A DNA stretch of 50,746 nucleotides from Fidelibacterota bacterium (GTDB lineage: Bacteria > Fidelibacterota > Fidelibacteria > Fidelibacterales > Fidelibacteraceae): NCBI GenBank assembly GCA_028718545.1, contig JAQULT010000006.1:1-50746 (forward strand), in the 5' to 3' direction. Positions 7,801 to 16,512 of this stretch are shown in pieces. A program made the translations under genes and the position numbers. A model generated the notes under the pieces. That model had not been told where the DNA came from. It did not search any database and saw only the letters and a program-made list of their open reading frames with translations. Position 1 is the stretch's first letter; every line of letters begins with the position of its first letter.

Positions 7801-9600
7801 TCAGAAATAGTACCAGATGCTCTTATAATCATCTATGTTTTCACCGTCTTTATCCAGACGCTGCAGATATGCAGAGATCGATACATCCGTATACAGATAA
7901 TCGTCAATACGCATGGACATGGATTCCCAAGGATAAAAACGGTAAACCCGCCTTCCGTCCGGGAGGATCATAATAATATCATGGTTCTGCCAGGAGCGCA
8001 GGTTGGATTTGCCCAGTTTGGGGATATTGAATACCGGCTCGTCACTGCGCATAATACCCGGCAGAAAACGCGCTTCTTCCTTGCGTTCCTGTTCAATGCG
8101 GGCGATCGGGACTCTGAAATCCTGCGTTTCTTTTTTGCCTTTTGTATTAAAAAGGTAGTAAGGGTCGATACCGGAGACTTTCAGTACTTTCCGTAAAAAA
8201 GCCGTTTTGAAACGCAGGCTGTTGTAATAGGTAAAAACCTGCTGGTTATACATGCTCAATCCGGCCTTTCTGATCTTTTCCGTGATTTTCAGTACGTCGG
8301 GAGTGATCTCCAGCGCATCCTCAATGTGCGTTACCACACAGAGTTCCTGTTGGCCCGGACGATTATAAGATTTCAGCATGGCAATGAACTTTTCCGTAAA
8401 ACGGAAAGGCAGCGTTACCGGCATGCGCGTGCCGATACGGATGCGCTCAACATGCTTCATATCCGACAACGCTGTTAAGATCTCCGCAAGATAGTCGTCC
8501 TTCAGCATCAGCGGATCGCCGCCCGTAACCAGGACTTCCGTAATGTTCCTATTCTTTCCGATCCATGCAATGGCCCGGCTGATATCCCTGCGGGAAATTT
8601 GCGTTTCGCGGATATCCTTCACTTCCCAGTTGCGCTGGCAGTACACGCAGATCTGCGGACAGGAATCATAGGGTTTAAGAATAACAATATTGGGATAGCG
8701 GCGCGTGATGCCCGGGACCGGACTCCCGGCCTTTTCGCCCATGAAATCCATATCAATGTTCTTAAGACGGTTCTCGTGGACACGTTCGCTGTACGATGCG
8801 CCCGGAATAACCTGTGCTCTTAATATCCTGTCTTCCCGGCTTCGCCCTTCTTCGTTGAAAAGGCTCAGGTAATAGGGCGTGATCTGAAAAGGGATATGAT
8901 ATTTTTCGGCTTTGCGAATTCCGAGGATTTCGTCTTTTTCCAGTGTGATCAGATCCGAAAGCACCTTTTCACTGCGAATGATATGCCCGTAATGCCAGCG
9001 GTAATCTTGCCATTCGGCACGGTCTGCAGAAAAATACGCCAGGATTTTCCTCTGCAATGTTTCCTGCCGGCGGATACGTTCAGGATCGCAGCCCTTGCTG
9101 AAATTCGAAAAATGCGCCTGCATATTCTGCGCGTAAGCGTCCAAAAGCTGGCCAAGATTTTCGGCATTGATGTCTTCTTCAGAAAGTTTTGGAGTCTCGT
9201 GCAGAAAGGAACGCCCCTGCATTCCGCGTATGAGATGCAGAAACTCCAGGAAGAACCCTCTTCGGGTCTTTCGCAGTGTCGCAGGATCGGCATGGTAAAT
9301 TTTTTGCAGGATCATCAGTGCAGAACATCCGCTGCGCTCTTCGTTTTCGCTTTGCAGGATATTTTTAAAGATATGGATGCACTGCAGTGCGATGTTCTTT
9401 TCAATGACATGCAAAGATGCAGGATATTCCGGGGAATTCATTTCAAAAAAGCTCTGTTCCCGCTCATTGAGATAATCCCATAAATTCCGGCGCAGGGATT
9501 CACCGCACTTTGCGCGTTCAAAGATCCGTGTTAACCGAATATCTTCCGCAAAGAGCAATTTCCGGAGTTTATCTTTCGATAATTGCAGCAGCGCTTTCAT
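7801..9600 (-). CDS. Large KamA-family radical SAM aminomutase, glutamate-2,3-aminomutase-like
   Basis: A 599-residue radical-SAM enzyme from the ATG at 9600. A TTG at 9642 is in frame, but it sits inside a hairpin. The first ~210 residues are a helical extension absent from the 421-residue KamA in this window. The core follows: PFQITPYYLSL, the cluster motif CPQICVYC (Cys314, 318, 321), VTGGDPL, and a probable PLP lysine, Lys531 in PKLGK. The two substrate-selecting positions that are Asp in lysine mutases appear here as Lys487 (LFNTK) and Asn525 (VFN), by an alignment with one shifted residue. Lys and Asn are what characterised glutamate 2,3-aminomutase carries. I therefore infer an acidic substrate such as glutamate. 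The degenerate PGGGGK loop and the extension leave room for another substrate. Confidence 0.78.
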   Translation of the reverse strand: MKALLQLSKDKLRKLLFAEDIRLTRIFERAKCGESLRRNLWDYLNEREQSFFEMNSPEYPASLHVIEKNIALQCIHIFKNILQSENEERSGCSALMILQKIYHADPATLRKTRRGFFLEFLHLIRGMQGRSFLHETPKLSEEDINAENLGQLLDAYAQNMQAHFSNFSKGCDPERIRRQETLQRKILAYFSADRAEWQDYRWHYGHIIRSEKVLSDLITLEKDEILGIRKAEKYHIPFQITPYYLSLFNEEGRSREDRILRAQVIPGASYSERVHENRLKNIDMDFMGEKAGSPVPGITRRYPNIVILKPYDSCPQICVYCQRNWEVKDIRETQISRRDISRAIAWIGKNRNITEVLVTGGDPLMLKDDYLAEILTALSDMKHVERIRIGTRMPVTLPFRFTEKFIAMLKSYNRPGQQELCVVTHIEDALEITPDVLKITEKIRKAGLSMYNQQVFTYYNSLRFKTAFLRKVLKVSGIDPYYLFNTKGKKETQDFRVPIARIEQERKEEARFLPGIMRSDEPVFNIPKLGKSNLRSWQNHDIIMILPDGRRVYRFYPWESMSMRIDDYLYTDVSISAYLQRLDKDGENIDDYKSIWYYF

Positions 9601-9638
9601 CGAAATATTATCACTTTCTTTATTTTTCTTCTTCGTTC

Positions 9639-9684
9639 GCAAGGACCTTCGGGGTCCTGCGGGATCCTTGCATCCCGCTTTTTT
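9639..9684 (+). terminator. Paired hairpins with a plus-strand intrinsic terminator
   Basis: Hairpin A is AGGACC/GGTCCT (9642-9658). It is followed directly by GCGGGAT/ATCCCGC (9659-9678) and six T residues, a textbook intrinsic terminator on the plus strand. A mutually exclusive pairing, GCAAGGA (9639-9645) with TCCTTGC (9665-9671), would break the terminator. On the plus strand it lies beyond the antisense of the KamA-like gene and before the ABC operon. It could stop read-through from the amidase operon. Confidence 0.6.
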
Positions 9685-9793
9685 AAGAATATATTATGTG
9701 CTTTTGCGTGAATCAAGAAAAAACATTCCCCGTACAGGAAAAGCGTTTTCTACGAATTTTTCGTTTATGCTTTTATTTTTTATCCATCCACTG

Positions 9794-9799
9794 TATAAT
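9794..9799 (+). promoter_or_regulatory. -10 element upstream of the ABC exporter operon
   Basis: A perfect TATAAT lies 117 bp before the first ABC gene. The matching -35 position is not recognisable, so the promoter assignment is tentative. The region from the hairpin terminator to 9915 is AT-rich and holds no gene. Confidence 0.4.
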
Positions 9800-9915
9800 T
9801 AAGTCAATTCGCGGCAAAAACGCATGAAACGCATACATTTAAATAACATCTTTCCCCTTGTTCCAGTCCGGAAATTGGTCCCGGAGCAGGGAAAATCCTT
9901 GGAGGTTAAACCCTT

Positions 9916-10770
9916 ATGATCGAAGTCAAAAATCTTTTTCATTCCTACAAAAAGAATGATGAATATGCTGTCAATGATGTCAGTTTCAGCATTGCAAAAG
10001 GCGAGATCTTTGGATTTCTGGGACCCAGCGGCGCCGGAAAATCCACAACCCAGGGAATCCTTTCCGGCTTGTTGGAATTGCAGAAAGGAAGCATTCTGAT
10101 TGAAGGCAAAGCCCGCAACGCCTATCCGGACAAGACTTTTTTCAACCGCATCGGTGTCGGTTTTGAGCGCCCGAACGTTTACAAGAAGCTCAGCGGTTAC
10201 GATAATTTGAAATTCCATGCAGCCCTGTATGATGTGAAGACCGAAGATCCTAAAATCCTGTTGAATATGGTCGGACTGGGCGAAGAAGGGAAAAAACTTG
10301 CCGGCGAGTATTCCAAAGGCATGATGCAGCGTCTGGGTTTTGCGCGCTCCATGATTAACCATCCGGATATCTGGTTCCTGGATGAACCGACCATGGGTCT
10401 GGACCCTTCAACGGGCAACAAGATCAAGCGAATTATCCGCAAGAGGCAATCGGAAGGAACTACCATCTTTCTGACAACACACAATATGTTCGTCGCCGAC
10501 GAGCTCTGTGACCGTGTGGCATTTATTGTAGACGGCAGGATCGTCGCCATGGACAGTCCGAAAAACCTTAAGCTCAAATACGGTCAGCCAAAAGTAACCG
10601 TTGAATATATCGAAGGCGGAAAACTGCTATCCCGGGAACTCGGCATGCGCGACGAAGAGAAACAGGAACTGGAAAAATTCATCGCGAAGCATGAGATCAA
10701 GACCATCCATTCAGGCGAACCTACGCTGGAAGAGATCTTTATCAAACTTACCGGCCGCGGCCTTGAATAG
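9916..10770 (+). CDS. ABC-2 exporter, ATP-binding subunit
   Basis: A 284-residue ATPase. Walker A is GPSGAGKST (about residue 36), the signature region is EYSKGMMQRLGFAR, Walker B with D-loop is IWFLDEPTMGLDP, and the switch histidine is in FLTTHNM. The C-terminal ~70 residues form the extension common in drug, lipid and natural-product ABC-2 exporters of the DrrA/NatA type. The GGAGG site lies rather far from the ATG. Two permease genes follow on the same strand with tight spacing, so the complex is probably one ATPase dimer with a heterodimeric permease. The substrate cannot be read from sequence. Confidence 0.93.
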   Translation: MIEVKNLFHSYKKNDEYAVNDVSFSIAKGEIFGFLGPSGAGKSTTQGILSGLLELQKGSILIEGKARNAYPDKTFFNRIGVGFERPNVYKKLSGYDNLKFHAALYDVKTEDPKILLNMVGLGEEGKKLAGEYSKGMMQRLGFARSMINHPDIWFLDEPTMGLDPSTGNKIKRIIRKRQSEGTTIFLTTHNMFVADELCDRVAFIVDGRIVAMDSPKNLKLKYGQPKVTVEYIEGGKLLSRELGMRDEEKQELEKFIAKHEIKTIHSGEPTLEEIFIKLTGRGLE

Positions 10771-10779
10771 GGAGAATCC

Positions 10780-11856
10780 ATGAAAAGAGTTCTGAATCTT
10801 TATAAAAAAGATATCATTCTTGGTATCAAGGATGTGTTCATTCTGCTTGAGATCGCGTTTTCCGTGATCATGATGTTGCTGATCCTGCTGGTGGTTCCCA
10901 AAAGCATAGAACAGGAAGATACGGTATTTATCTATGACAGGACCGGTATGACAGCCAGGCTGGGTGTGGAAATGCGTGAAGGCAATGTGCAGATGAACGG
11001 ACAGATCTTTGTGGACAGCCGGGAAGCGGTCATAGAGGGTATGATTGAGAATAAATCCGCCGTCGGACTGATCATTGAAAAAGATCCCCAGGGAAAATTC
11101 CGGACCGAACTGCTGACACAACCCTATTCCAATGCTTCGCAACTAAATTATCTGGAAGTCATTCTTGAAGACATTTTTTCCGTCTTTTCTCCACCCTTCG
11201 GCACCTATCCTCCGGATGTCTACCGTGCTGTCAGCGTTATCGCCCTTGAAGATAACCTGCGGGACAGCATACCTTTCAACCGTATGCTGCTGCCGATCGT
11301 TATTGTAACCATGATCGGCATTGTGGGTCTCTTTGCCATGATCTCCATGATCGCCCAGGAAAAGGTCGACGATACGATCCGGGCTTACCGGGTGGCACCT
11401 TCTTCGATTTATGCCTTTATCGCCAGCAAGCATCTGGTCCTGTTGACAATTAGTATTGTGACCTTCTCGGTGATGTATCTGCCCATCATCGGTTTTGGAG
11501 GCTATCTGCCGGCGCTTCTGATTACCCTGTTGACCGTGATTATAGGATCCTGTCTGGGTATATTGCTGGGATCCTTTTACGACGAACCTATGGCATCTTT
11601 CGGCTGGGTATTTTTGCTGATGCTGGTTTTTACGCTTCCGGCGATATCCTTGCTGGCGCCCGTTTTTTCGCCGGATTGGCTGAGAATCATTCCTTCCTAT
11701 TATACACTCTTCGGTCTGGATGCCGCCATGTTCCCGGATAATAATGCCCATATCATCGGGCAAAGTATTCTGCTGCTTACCGCGTGGGCTGTACCACTGG
11801 TTCTGATCTCCGCACGGGTATTTCGCAGCCGGATCCGGAAAGGGGGAATACTATGA
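10780..11856 (+). CDS. ABC-2 exporter permease 1
   Basis: A 358-residue membrane protein of ABC-2 permease architecture. There is one N-terminal helix (about residues 20-45), an extracytoplasmic domain of about 130 residues, then five to six helices from about 165 to the C-terminus. The conserved cytoplasmic coupling segment contains QEKVDDTIRAYRVAP. It begins 9 bp after the ATPase gene behind GGGAG. Its stop overlaps the next permease start by ATGA, indicating stoichiometric co-translation. Confidence 0.9.
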   Translation: MKRVLNLYKKDIILGIKDVFILLEIAFSVIMMLLILLVVPKSIEQEDTVFIYDRTGMTARLGVEMREGNVQMNGQIFVDSREAVIEGMIENKSAVGLIIEKDPQGKFRTELLTQPYSNASQLNYLEVILEDIFSVFSPPFGTYPPDVYRAVSVIALEDNLRDSIPFNRMLLPIVIVTMIGIVGLFAMISMIAQEKVDDTIRAYRVAPSSIYAFIASKHLVLLTISIVTFSVMYLPIIGFGGYLPALLITLLTVIIGSCLGILLGSFYDEPMASFGWVFLLMLVFTLPAISLLAPVFSPDWLRIIPSYYTLFGLDAAMFPDNNAHIIGQSILLLTAWAVPLVLISARVFRSRIRKGGIL

Positions 11857-12899
11857 AACAGCTGTTCAGAATCTTTACATTTGATATCCGGAATATCTTT
11901 AAGGATATTATTAGTTCCTATATGGTCTTCACTCCCCTGATAATCCTGATCGTACTGCGGCTCTTTATTCCCAGCGTGGAAAGCAGTTCCAGCACCCTTG
12001 CCATTGTCGACCGCGGAGAATATGCGGTGGATTCCACCCTAATCGCCGAGCTGGACGCTTTTGCGGTCATCAAGACCTATGGAAGTGTTGCAGATATGGA
12101 GAAAAAACTGCGCGGAACCGGCAGCGCCGAAGGATTATACCGCGATCCGGTAAAGGATCAGTATGTCTCCGTTATGGAAAGGAATCTCCCGAAAAATACG
12201 TTTTTCTCCTTTGCCGCCCCGCTGATCCGGCAGCATTACTACCGAAGCCACTATCCCGGAGCCGGGTATATGAATACCTTTATCCACACCGTCCCCGAAG
12301 AACTGCGGGACCGTTCCGCGCTTTCGCCCGTTGCCACCATGGGCGGTTCCATTTTCATGGTACTGATGACCATCATTTGCGGCTTTATGATCGGTCTGGG
12401 AATTGTTAATGATAAGGAGTCAGGTACCATGATGGCCTTACGGGTCACCCCCTTGAGCAAGCGGGATTACTATCTTGGCAAAAGTCTATTTCCTCTCTTG
12501 CTGGTGTTGGCCTATACCATTCTTGCATTGCTGCTGTTGGGATTGATCAAGGTCAATATCCTGCAAACATATATCATCACACTGATCGCCTATGTTTCCA
12601 CTATTTTATTCGGACTGCTGATCGGTGCCATAGCCGGCAATGAGAACGAAGCCATCGGAATCGGGAAAATGCTCTCGATGCTCGTCATGCTTTCGATCCT
12701 GGGCGGTACCCTGCTGCCGCAAAAGTGGCAGTGGATCGTGATGTGGTCACCATATTATTGGACATATAATGCCCTAGAAAGTATTTTTTCCGCAAGCGCC
12801 GTCTGGCTGGATCTGTTCTGGAAATCTGCACTTATTCTTGGTACAAGCGGCATATTCTTTCTGCTGTTCAAGAGAAAGATCCAACAGGGATTATCATAA
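11853..12899 (+). CDS. ABC-2 exporter permease 2
   Basis: A 348-residue permease starting MKQLFRIFTFDIRNIF. The start is set by an AAGGGGG site and the 4-bp overlap with permease 1; the in-frame start at 11784 is rejected. The topology mirrors permease 1: one helix, an outer loop domain, then a block of helices. It shows the ABC-2 coupling motif NDKESGTMMALRVTPLSK. The two permeases differ in sequence, so a heterodimeric channel is likely. Together with the upstream ATPase they form a complete exporter of drug or secondary-metabolite type. Confidence 0.9.
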   Translation: MKQLFRIFTFDIRNIFKDIISSYMVFTPLIILIVLRLFIPSVESSSSTLAIVDRGEYAVDSTLIAELDAFAVIKTYGSVADMEKKLRGTGSAEGLYRDPVKDQYVSVMERNLPKNTFFSFAAPLIRQHYYRSHYPGAGYMNTFIHTVPEELRDRSALSPVATMGGSIFMVLMTIICGFMIGLGIVNDKESGTMMALRVTPLSKRDYYLGKSLFPLLLVLAYTILALLLLGLIKVNILQTYIITLIAYVSTILFGLLIGAIAGNENEAIGIGKMLSMLVMLSILGGTLLPQKWQWIVMWSPYYWTYNALESIFSASAVWLDLFWKSALILGTSGIFFLLFKRKIQQGLS

Positions 12900-12920
12900 A
12901 TCCATCAGGAAAGGGTGAAT

Positions 12921-13130
12921 ATGCTTTATCTCGGAATTTTTTTGGTATTATGGGGAATCATGGCTGTAGGAATCAGCGTAGCAAAAGCCGGAAAGATCTG
13001 GAATATGGGAAAGATCCAGGCTTTTGTAAAGATCCTTGGAGAAACGGGAACACGGATCTTTTTCATTGTTGTGGGCCTGGCCGTTCTGGGTATCGGCATC
13101 TGGCTGCTGATCGAACATTGGCCGGCCTGA
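12921..13130 (+). CDS. Small two-helix membrane protein
   Basis: A 69-residue protein starting MLYLGIFLVLWGIM. I prefer the ATG at 12921 (AAGGG five bases upstream) over the in-frame GTG at 12915. It has two hydrophobic segments, about residues 2-22 and 43-64, with a short basic loop between. No family recognised. It follows permease 2 by 21 bp on the same strand and could be an accessory subunit of the exporter, but nothing beyond position supports that. Confidence 0.65.
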   Translation: MLYLGIFLVLWGIMAVGISVAKAGKIWNMGKIQAFVKILGETGTRIFFIVVGLAVLGIGIWLLIEHWPA

Positions 13131-13151
13131 TCATCGGGGCAGCTCAGGACT

Positions 13152-13607
13152 TCATTTCTTCTTCTCTTCGTCCAGAAGACGGTTGATGATCCGGTAAAGT
13201 TTTTCTTTCATATCGATCAGCGCTTCCGGATTCAGGATCTCCGGGACCAATCCCATGGCCATTTTTCGCGGAATATCCGCCGCCGCTTCGCGCATCTTTT
13301 TTCCTTTTTCACTCAGACCGATAATGACTTTGCGTTCATCTGCGCCGCTGCGCTGCCGCCGGATAATTCCCAGCGCTTCCATGCGTTTCAGCAAGGGGGT
13401 GACCGTATTGGTATTCAGAATGAGCTTTCCGGCAATTTCATTCACCGTGAGGCCGTCCTTTTCCCAAAGCACCAATAGCACTAAATATTGCGGGTAAGTT
13501 ATATCCAGCTTATCAAGATGCGGTTTATATCGGCGGGTGATCAGATGCGAAACGGCATAGAGCGGAAAGCAGAGCTGATTTTCGAGTTTCAATTGTTCAT
13601 AGCTCAT
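13152..13607 (-). CDS. ohrR: OhrR-type MarR repressor, organic-peroxide sensor
   Basis: A 151-residue winged-helix regulator. The N-terminus [15 protein letters not shown] carries the peroxide-sensing cysteine of OhrR (Cys13), and [22 protein letters not shown] matches the OhrR dimer/sensor region. The winged helix follows ([10 protein letters not shown], then the wing [10 protein letters not shown]). Oxidation of the cysteine releases OhrR from its operator. It is the last gene of ohr-gpx-ohrR, and its start overlaps the gpx stop by 11 bp. It should therefore be autoregulated from the two palindromes upstream of ohr. No second cysteine is obvious in the usual 2-Cys positions, suggesting the 1-Cys mechanism. 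Confidence 0.93.
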   Translation of the reverse strand: MSYEQLKLENQLCFPLYAVSHLITRRYKPHLDKLDITYPQYLVLLVLWEKDGLTVNEIAGKLILNTNTVTPLLKRMEALGIIRRQRSGADERKVIIGLSEKGKKMREAAADIPRKMAMGLVPEILNPEALIDMKEKLYRIINRLLDEEKKK

Positions 13608-14112
13608 CGTTTATTATTTCCGCCTTTTTCAGATAAACATGTTTTAACAAATATGCTTCAACCTTTTCCGGCGTTGTAGCCGGCGCAAAACGTTTACGGG
13701 CTTTTCCGGTCTTATCGATCAAAAACTTGGTGAAATTCCATTTGATATCCGGTTTTCCCAGACCCGGCAGGGTTTTTTTCAAATATTGGAAAACCGGATG
13801 CGCTTTTTCACCGTTGACTTCGATCTTGGAAAACATGGGAAAGCTGACGCCGTAGTTCAGCAGACATCCTTCCGCGATGCTCTTTTCATCGCCGGGTTCC
13901 TGTCCTCCGAACTGATTGCAGGGAAAGCCCAGGATCAGCAGGCCCTGGTCCCTGTACTTTCGGTACATTGCTTCAAGACCCTCGAACTGCGGCGTAAAAC
14001 CGCATTTGCTTGCCGTATTGACCACCAAAAGGGTCTTTCCGCGGAAATCGCCCATACTGACAGTCTTTCCCTGCAGACTTTGTGCGTTCAGATCGTAAAA
14101 AGTCGTTTCCAT
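13597..14112 (-). CDS. Glutathione peroxidase-family (thiol) peroxidase
   Basis: A 171-residue enzyme starting METTFYDL, chosen over an upstream ATG at 14136 because AAGGAAC lies at proper spacing. Family motifs are [11 protein letters not shown] with the peroxidatic Cys37, [14 protein letters not shown], and [10 protein letters not shown], which supplies the catalytic Trp-Asn. It has Cys rather than selenocysteine; such bacterial homologues usually take electrons from thioredoxin. It is located between ohr and ohrR, 13 bp after ohr, so it is probably induced by organic peroxides. Confidence 0.93.
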   Translation of the reverse strand: METTFYDLNAQSLQGKTVSMGDFRGKTLLVVNTASKCGFTPQFEGLEAMYRKYRDQGLLILGFPCNQFGGQEPGDEKSIAEGCLLNYGVSFPMFSKIEVNGEKAHPVFQYLKKTLPGLGKPDIKWNFTKFLIDKTGKARKRFAPATTPEKVEAYLLKHVYLKKAEIINDEL

Positions 14113-14125
14113 CGGTGTTCCTTTA

Positions 14126-14545
14126 TTATTTTTCAAGCAGATGCAATTGTACTTTCACATTACCCTCGATCGCCTTGGAATAGGGACAGGTGTGGTGCGC
14201 TTTCTCCATCAATTCACGGGCAAGGGCGGGATCGGTATCCGGAATGCGGACAAAGAGATCCACCTCCAGGCGAAAACCTTCCTGCTCCGAAAAGAGGAGA
14301 CGGACTTCAGAACTGACTTCGGTATTTTTAAGTGGTGTTCCGGCCTGCCGCGCTACCAGGTTGAGAGCTCCGTCAAAGCAGGCGGCGTATCCTGCGGCAA
14401 AGAGCTGTTCCGGATTCGTGGCTCCACCGCTGCCGCCCATGTCTTTGGGTGCGCGGACATCCAGGTTCAGGATTCCGTCCTGGCTGCTGACTCTTCCGTT
14501 GCGGCCACCGACTGCAGAGACGCGGGTTGTGTATAAGGTTTTCAT
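14126..14545 (-). CDS. ohr: Organic hydroperoxide reductase Ohr
   Basis: A 139-residue OsmC/Ohr-family peroxidase. The catalytic cysteines are Cys56 in AACFDGA and Cys120 in HTCPYSKA, with the family's [18 protein letters not shown] stretch before the first. Ohr reduces organic and fatty-acid hydroperoxides using lipoyl-type thiols. The start has a strong AAAAGGAG site. It is the first gene of an operon with gpx and ohrR, behind a promoter flanked by two identical-arm operators. Confidence 0.95.
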   Translation of the reverse strand: MKTLYTTRVSAVGGRNGRVSSQDGILNLDVRAPKDMGGSGGATNPEQLFAAGYAACFDGALNLVARQAGTPLKNTEVSSEVRLLFSEQEGFRLEVDLFVRIPDTDPALARELMEKAHHTCPYSKAIEGNVKVQLHLLEK

Positions 14546-14577
14546 ATCAGACTCCTTTTGTTATGTTGTTTGCGATT

Positions 14578-14630
14578 ATATCGCTTGCGATATTAATATA
14601 CGGCGGGATTATTTATATCGCAAGCGATAT
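14578..14630. promoter_or_regulatory. Two OhrR-type operators
   Basis: ATATCGCTTGCGATAT (14578-14593) and ATATCGCAAGCGATAT (14615-14630) are perfect 7+7 inverted repeats with TT or AA centres, 37 bp apart centre to centre. One covers the -35 of the ohr promoter and the other begins next to its -10. This is the expected arrangement for repression by the adjacent OhrR. They are seen directly; binding by OhrR is inference. Confidence 0.85.
14595..14623 (-). promoter_or_regulatory. ohr operon promoter
   Basis: On the minus strand TTGCGA (14618-14623) and TATATT (14595-14600) are spaced by 17 bp, about 50 bp before the ohr ATG. The -35 lies inside one operator and the other operator abuts the -10. 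Confidence 0.75.
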
Positions 14631-14709
14631 TTTTATTTTTTTTAGTACACGGAAATTTTTCCGTTGAATTAACGCTTTTTATTTTCTGCGGCGGAATGTA
14701 AATTCGGGC

Positions 14710-16512
14710 ATGGGCAAGATACCGGAATATACCATTGAGAAGATCAAGGACGCCAATGATATCGTGGATGTGGTTTCCGCCTACCTTCCCCTGAAAAAAA
14801 AAGGTGCCAATTACTGGGCACGCTGTCCTTTTCATGAAGAAAAGACCGCTTCTTTTTCCGTGAGTCCATCCAAGCAGATCTACCACTGTTTCGGCTGTGG
14901 AAGCGGCGGGAACGTACTGAATTTTGTTATGGAATACGAAAAGCTCAGCTTTGGCGAAGCGCTTAAAATGCTGGCTGAGCGTGTCAATATTCCCCTTGAA
15001 TTCGAACAGGTCTCCCCCGGGGAACAAAGCGATACCGGCAAATTGCGGGATATGCACCTGCGTGCCATAGAGATCTATCATGAAACGCTGTACTCTCCTT
15101 CCGGGAAAGCGGCGCTGGACTATCTGCACGCCCGCGGGATCAGCGATGATACCATCAAGGCTTTCCGGCTGGGTTACGCTCCTGAAACCTGGGACTTTCT
15201 GGTTTCCCGCCTCTCGGGATCCTTTCCCGGCGAGCTGATCTTTAAAAGCGGTCTTGCCGTACGTTCCAAGAAAGACATGCGGCTTTTTGACCGTTTCCGC
15301 GAACGGGTCATGTTCCCGGTCTTTGACGAACGCGGCAATCCCGTAGGATTCGGCGGCCGTCTGATGAACGCGGACGCCAAGGATGCCAAGTACCTGAATT
15401 CCCCCGAGACGCCGATCTATAACAAACGCAGGATCCTTTACGGGCTGAATGTAACGCGCGAGATGATCCGCCGGGAGAAAAAAGCGCTGGTCGTGGAAGG
15501 CTACATGGATTTCCTTCAGCTATATCAGCACGGTTTTGTCAATGTGGTCGCCGGTTCCGGCACCGCTTTTACCAGCGAACATGCCCGGCTCTTGCGCCGT
15601 TTTGCGGATGAGGCGGTGCTTTGTTACGATGGTGATGAAGCCGGTCAGAAAGCCGCTTTGCGCACCGCCTTCAGCGTGGCGGCCTATAAACTCGAATGTC
15701 GTGTGCTTACCTTGCCAAAAGAGGAAGATCCCGACAGTTATTTACGCAAAGAAGGCGCCGAGGCCTTTTTCCGCCTGGAAGCAGAGGCTCAGCCGCTGAT
15801 GGAATTTCTCCGGGAATATTACCGGCCGGCAGGCATGTCGATCCGGGAAAAATCTGAAGCCATCAGCCACCTGCTGGAAGAGCTCCGCAGTTTTCCCGAT
15901 CCGGTCTATCGCGAGATGTTCACCCGGGAGATCGCCAAATTATTCCGGGTCGACGAAAGTACCCTTCTCCGCCAGATCAACCGCCAAAGCGCCCGTATCC
16001 CCGCTCCCGAGAAAAACACCTTTAGCGGCGAAAAACCCAAGCATTTCAAGACGCAGGGCGAGGCGGCCGAATATTTTTTACTCAACCTGATGATCAACGG
16101 CAAGCTTCCCGTCCGCAAGGCCGGCCTGCGCTATCTTTCTCCGGTCCTTTTCCAACACCCTTTTCTGAAACAGGTCCTTGAAGCGCTGCTGAAGGTCCTG
16201 AACAACAATGTAAGCATTCCTGCCGGCCATATTCCCGACAAGGTCGAAGACGCCAAATGCAAACAATTCATTATCCAGCTGCTGATGGAAGAGCAAAACG
16301 GAATTGATGAAGAAAAAGTATTTATCGACAGTCTGAAGCAACTGGAGCTTCAGGGTTTGCGGCAGGATTATGACAAACTCACCCGGGAGCTCAATGATGC
16401 TCCGCCCGCGGAAGTCCCGCTGATCCTGAAAAAACAGATGGAAAATCTGGAAGCGCGGAAAAAGCTCGATATTCGTTATAATAAAGATATTTTTCTGGAA
16501 GTTGAAACATGA
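14710..16512 (+). CDS. dnaG: DNA primase DnaG
   Basis: A 600-residue primase with the normal three-part layout. The N-terminal CHC2 zinc finger uses Cys39, His42, Cys60 and Cys63 (ARCPFHEEKT ... YHCFGCGSGGN). The catalytic TOPRIM core includes VVEGYMDFL and YDGDEAGQKA near residues 260-310. The C-terminal ~150 residues form the helicase-interaction region. It synthesises RNA primers at the replication fork. The usual partner rpoD is not downstream; instead a secreted glycosidase gene overlaps its stop by 4 bp. The ribosome site before the ATG is weak. Confidence 0.97.
   Translation: MGKIPEYTIEKIKDANDIVDVVSAYLPLKKKGANYWARCPFHEEKTASFSVSPSKQIYHCFGCGSGGNVLNFVMEYEKLSFGEALKMLAERVNIPLEFEQVSPGEQSDTGKLRDMHLRAIEIYHETLYSPSGKAALDYLHARGISDDTIKAFRLGYAPETWDFLVSRLSGSFPGELIFKSGLAVRSKKDMRLFDRFRERVMFPVFDERGNPVGFGGRLMNADAKDAKYLNSPETPIYNKRRILYGLNVTREMIRREKKALVVEGYMDFLQLYQHGFVNVVAGSGTAFTSEHARLLRRFADEAVLCYDGDEAGQKAALRTAFSVAAYKLECRVLTLPKEEDPDSYLRKEGAEAFFRLEAEAQPLMEFLREYYRPAGMSIREKSEAISHLLEELRSFPDPVYREMFTREIAKLFRVDESTLLRQINRQSARIPAPEKNTFSGEKPKHFKTQGEAAEYFLLNLMINGKLPVRKAGLRYLSPVLFQHPFLKQVLEALLKVLNNNVSIPAGHIPDKVEDAKCKQFIIQLLMEEQNGIDEEKVFIDSLKQLELQGLRQDYDKLTRELNDAPPAEVPLILKKQMENLEARKKLDIRYNKDIFLEVET

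Noticed and set aside
11143-11763. 206-codon minus-strand frame
   Set aside because: Entirely antisense to ABC permease 1 and of unnatural His/Gln/Asp-rich composition; a shadow of the real gene.
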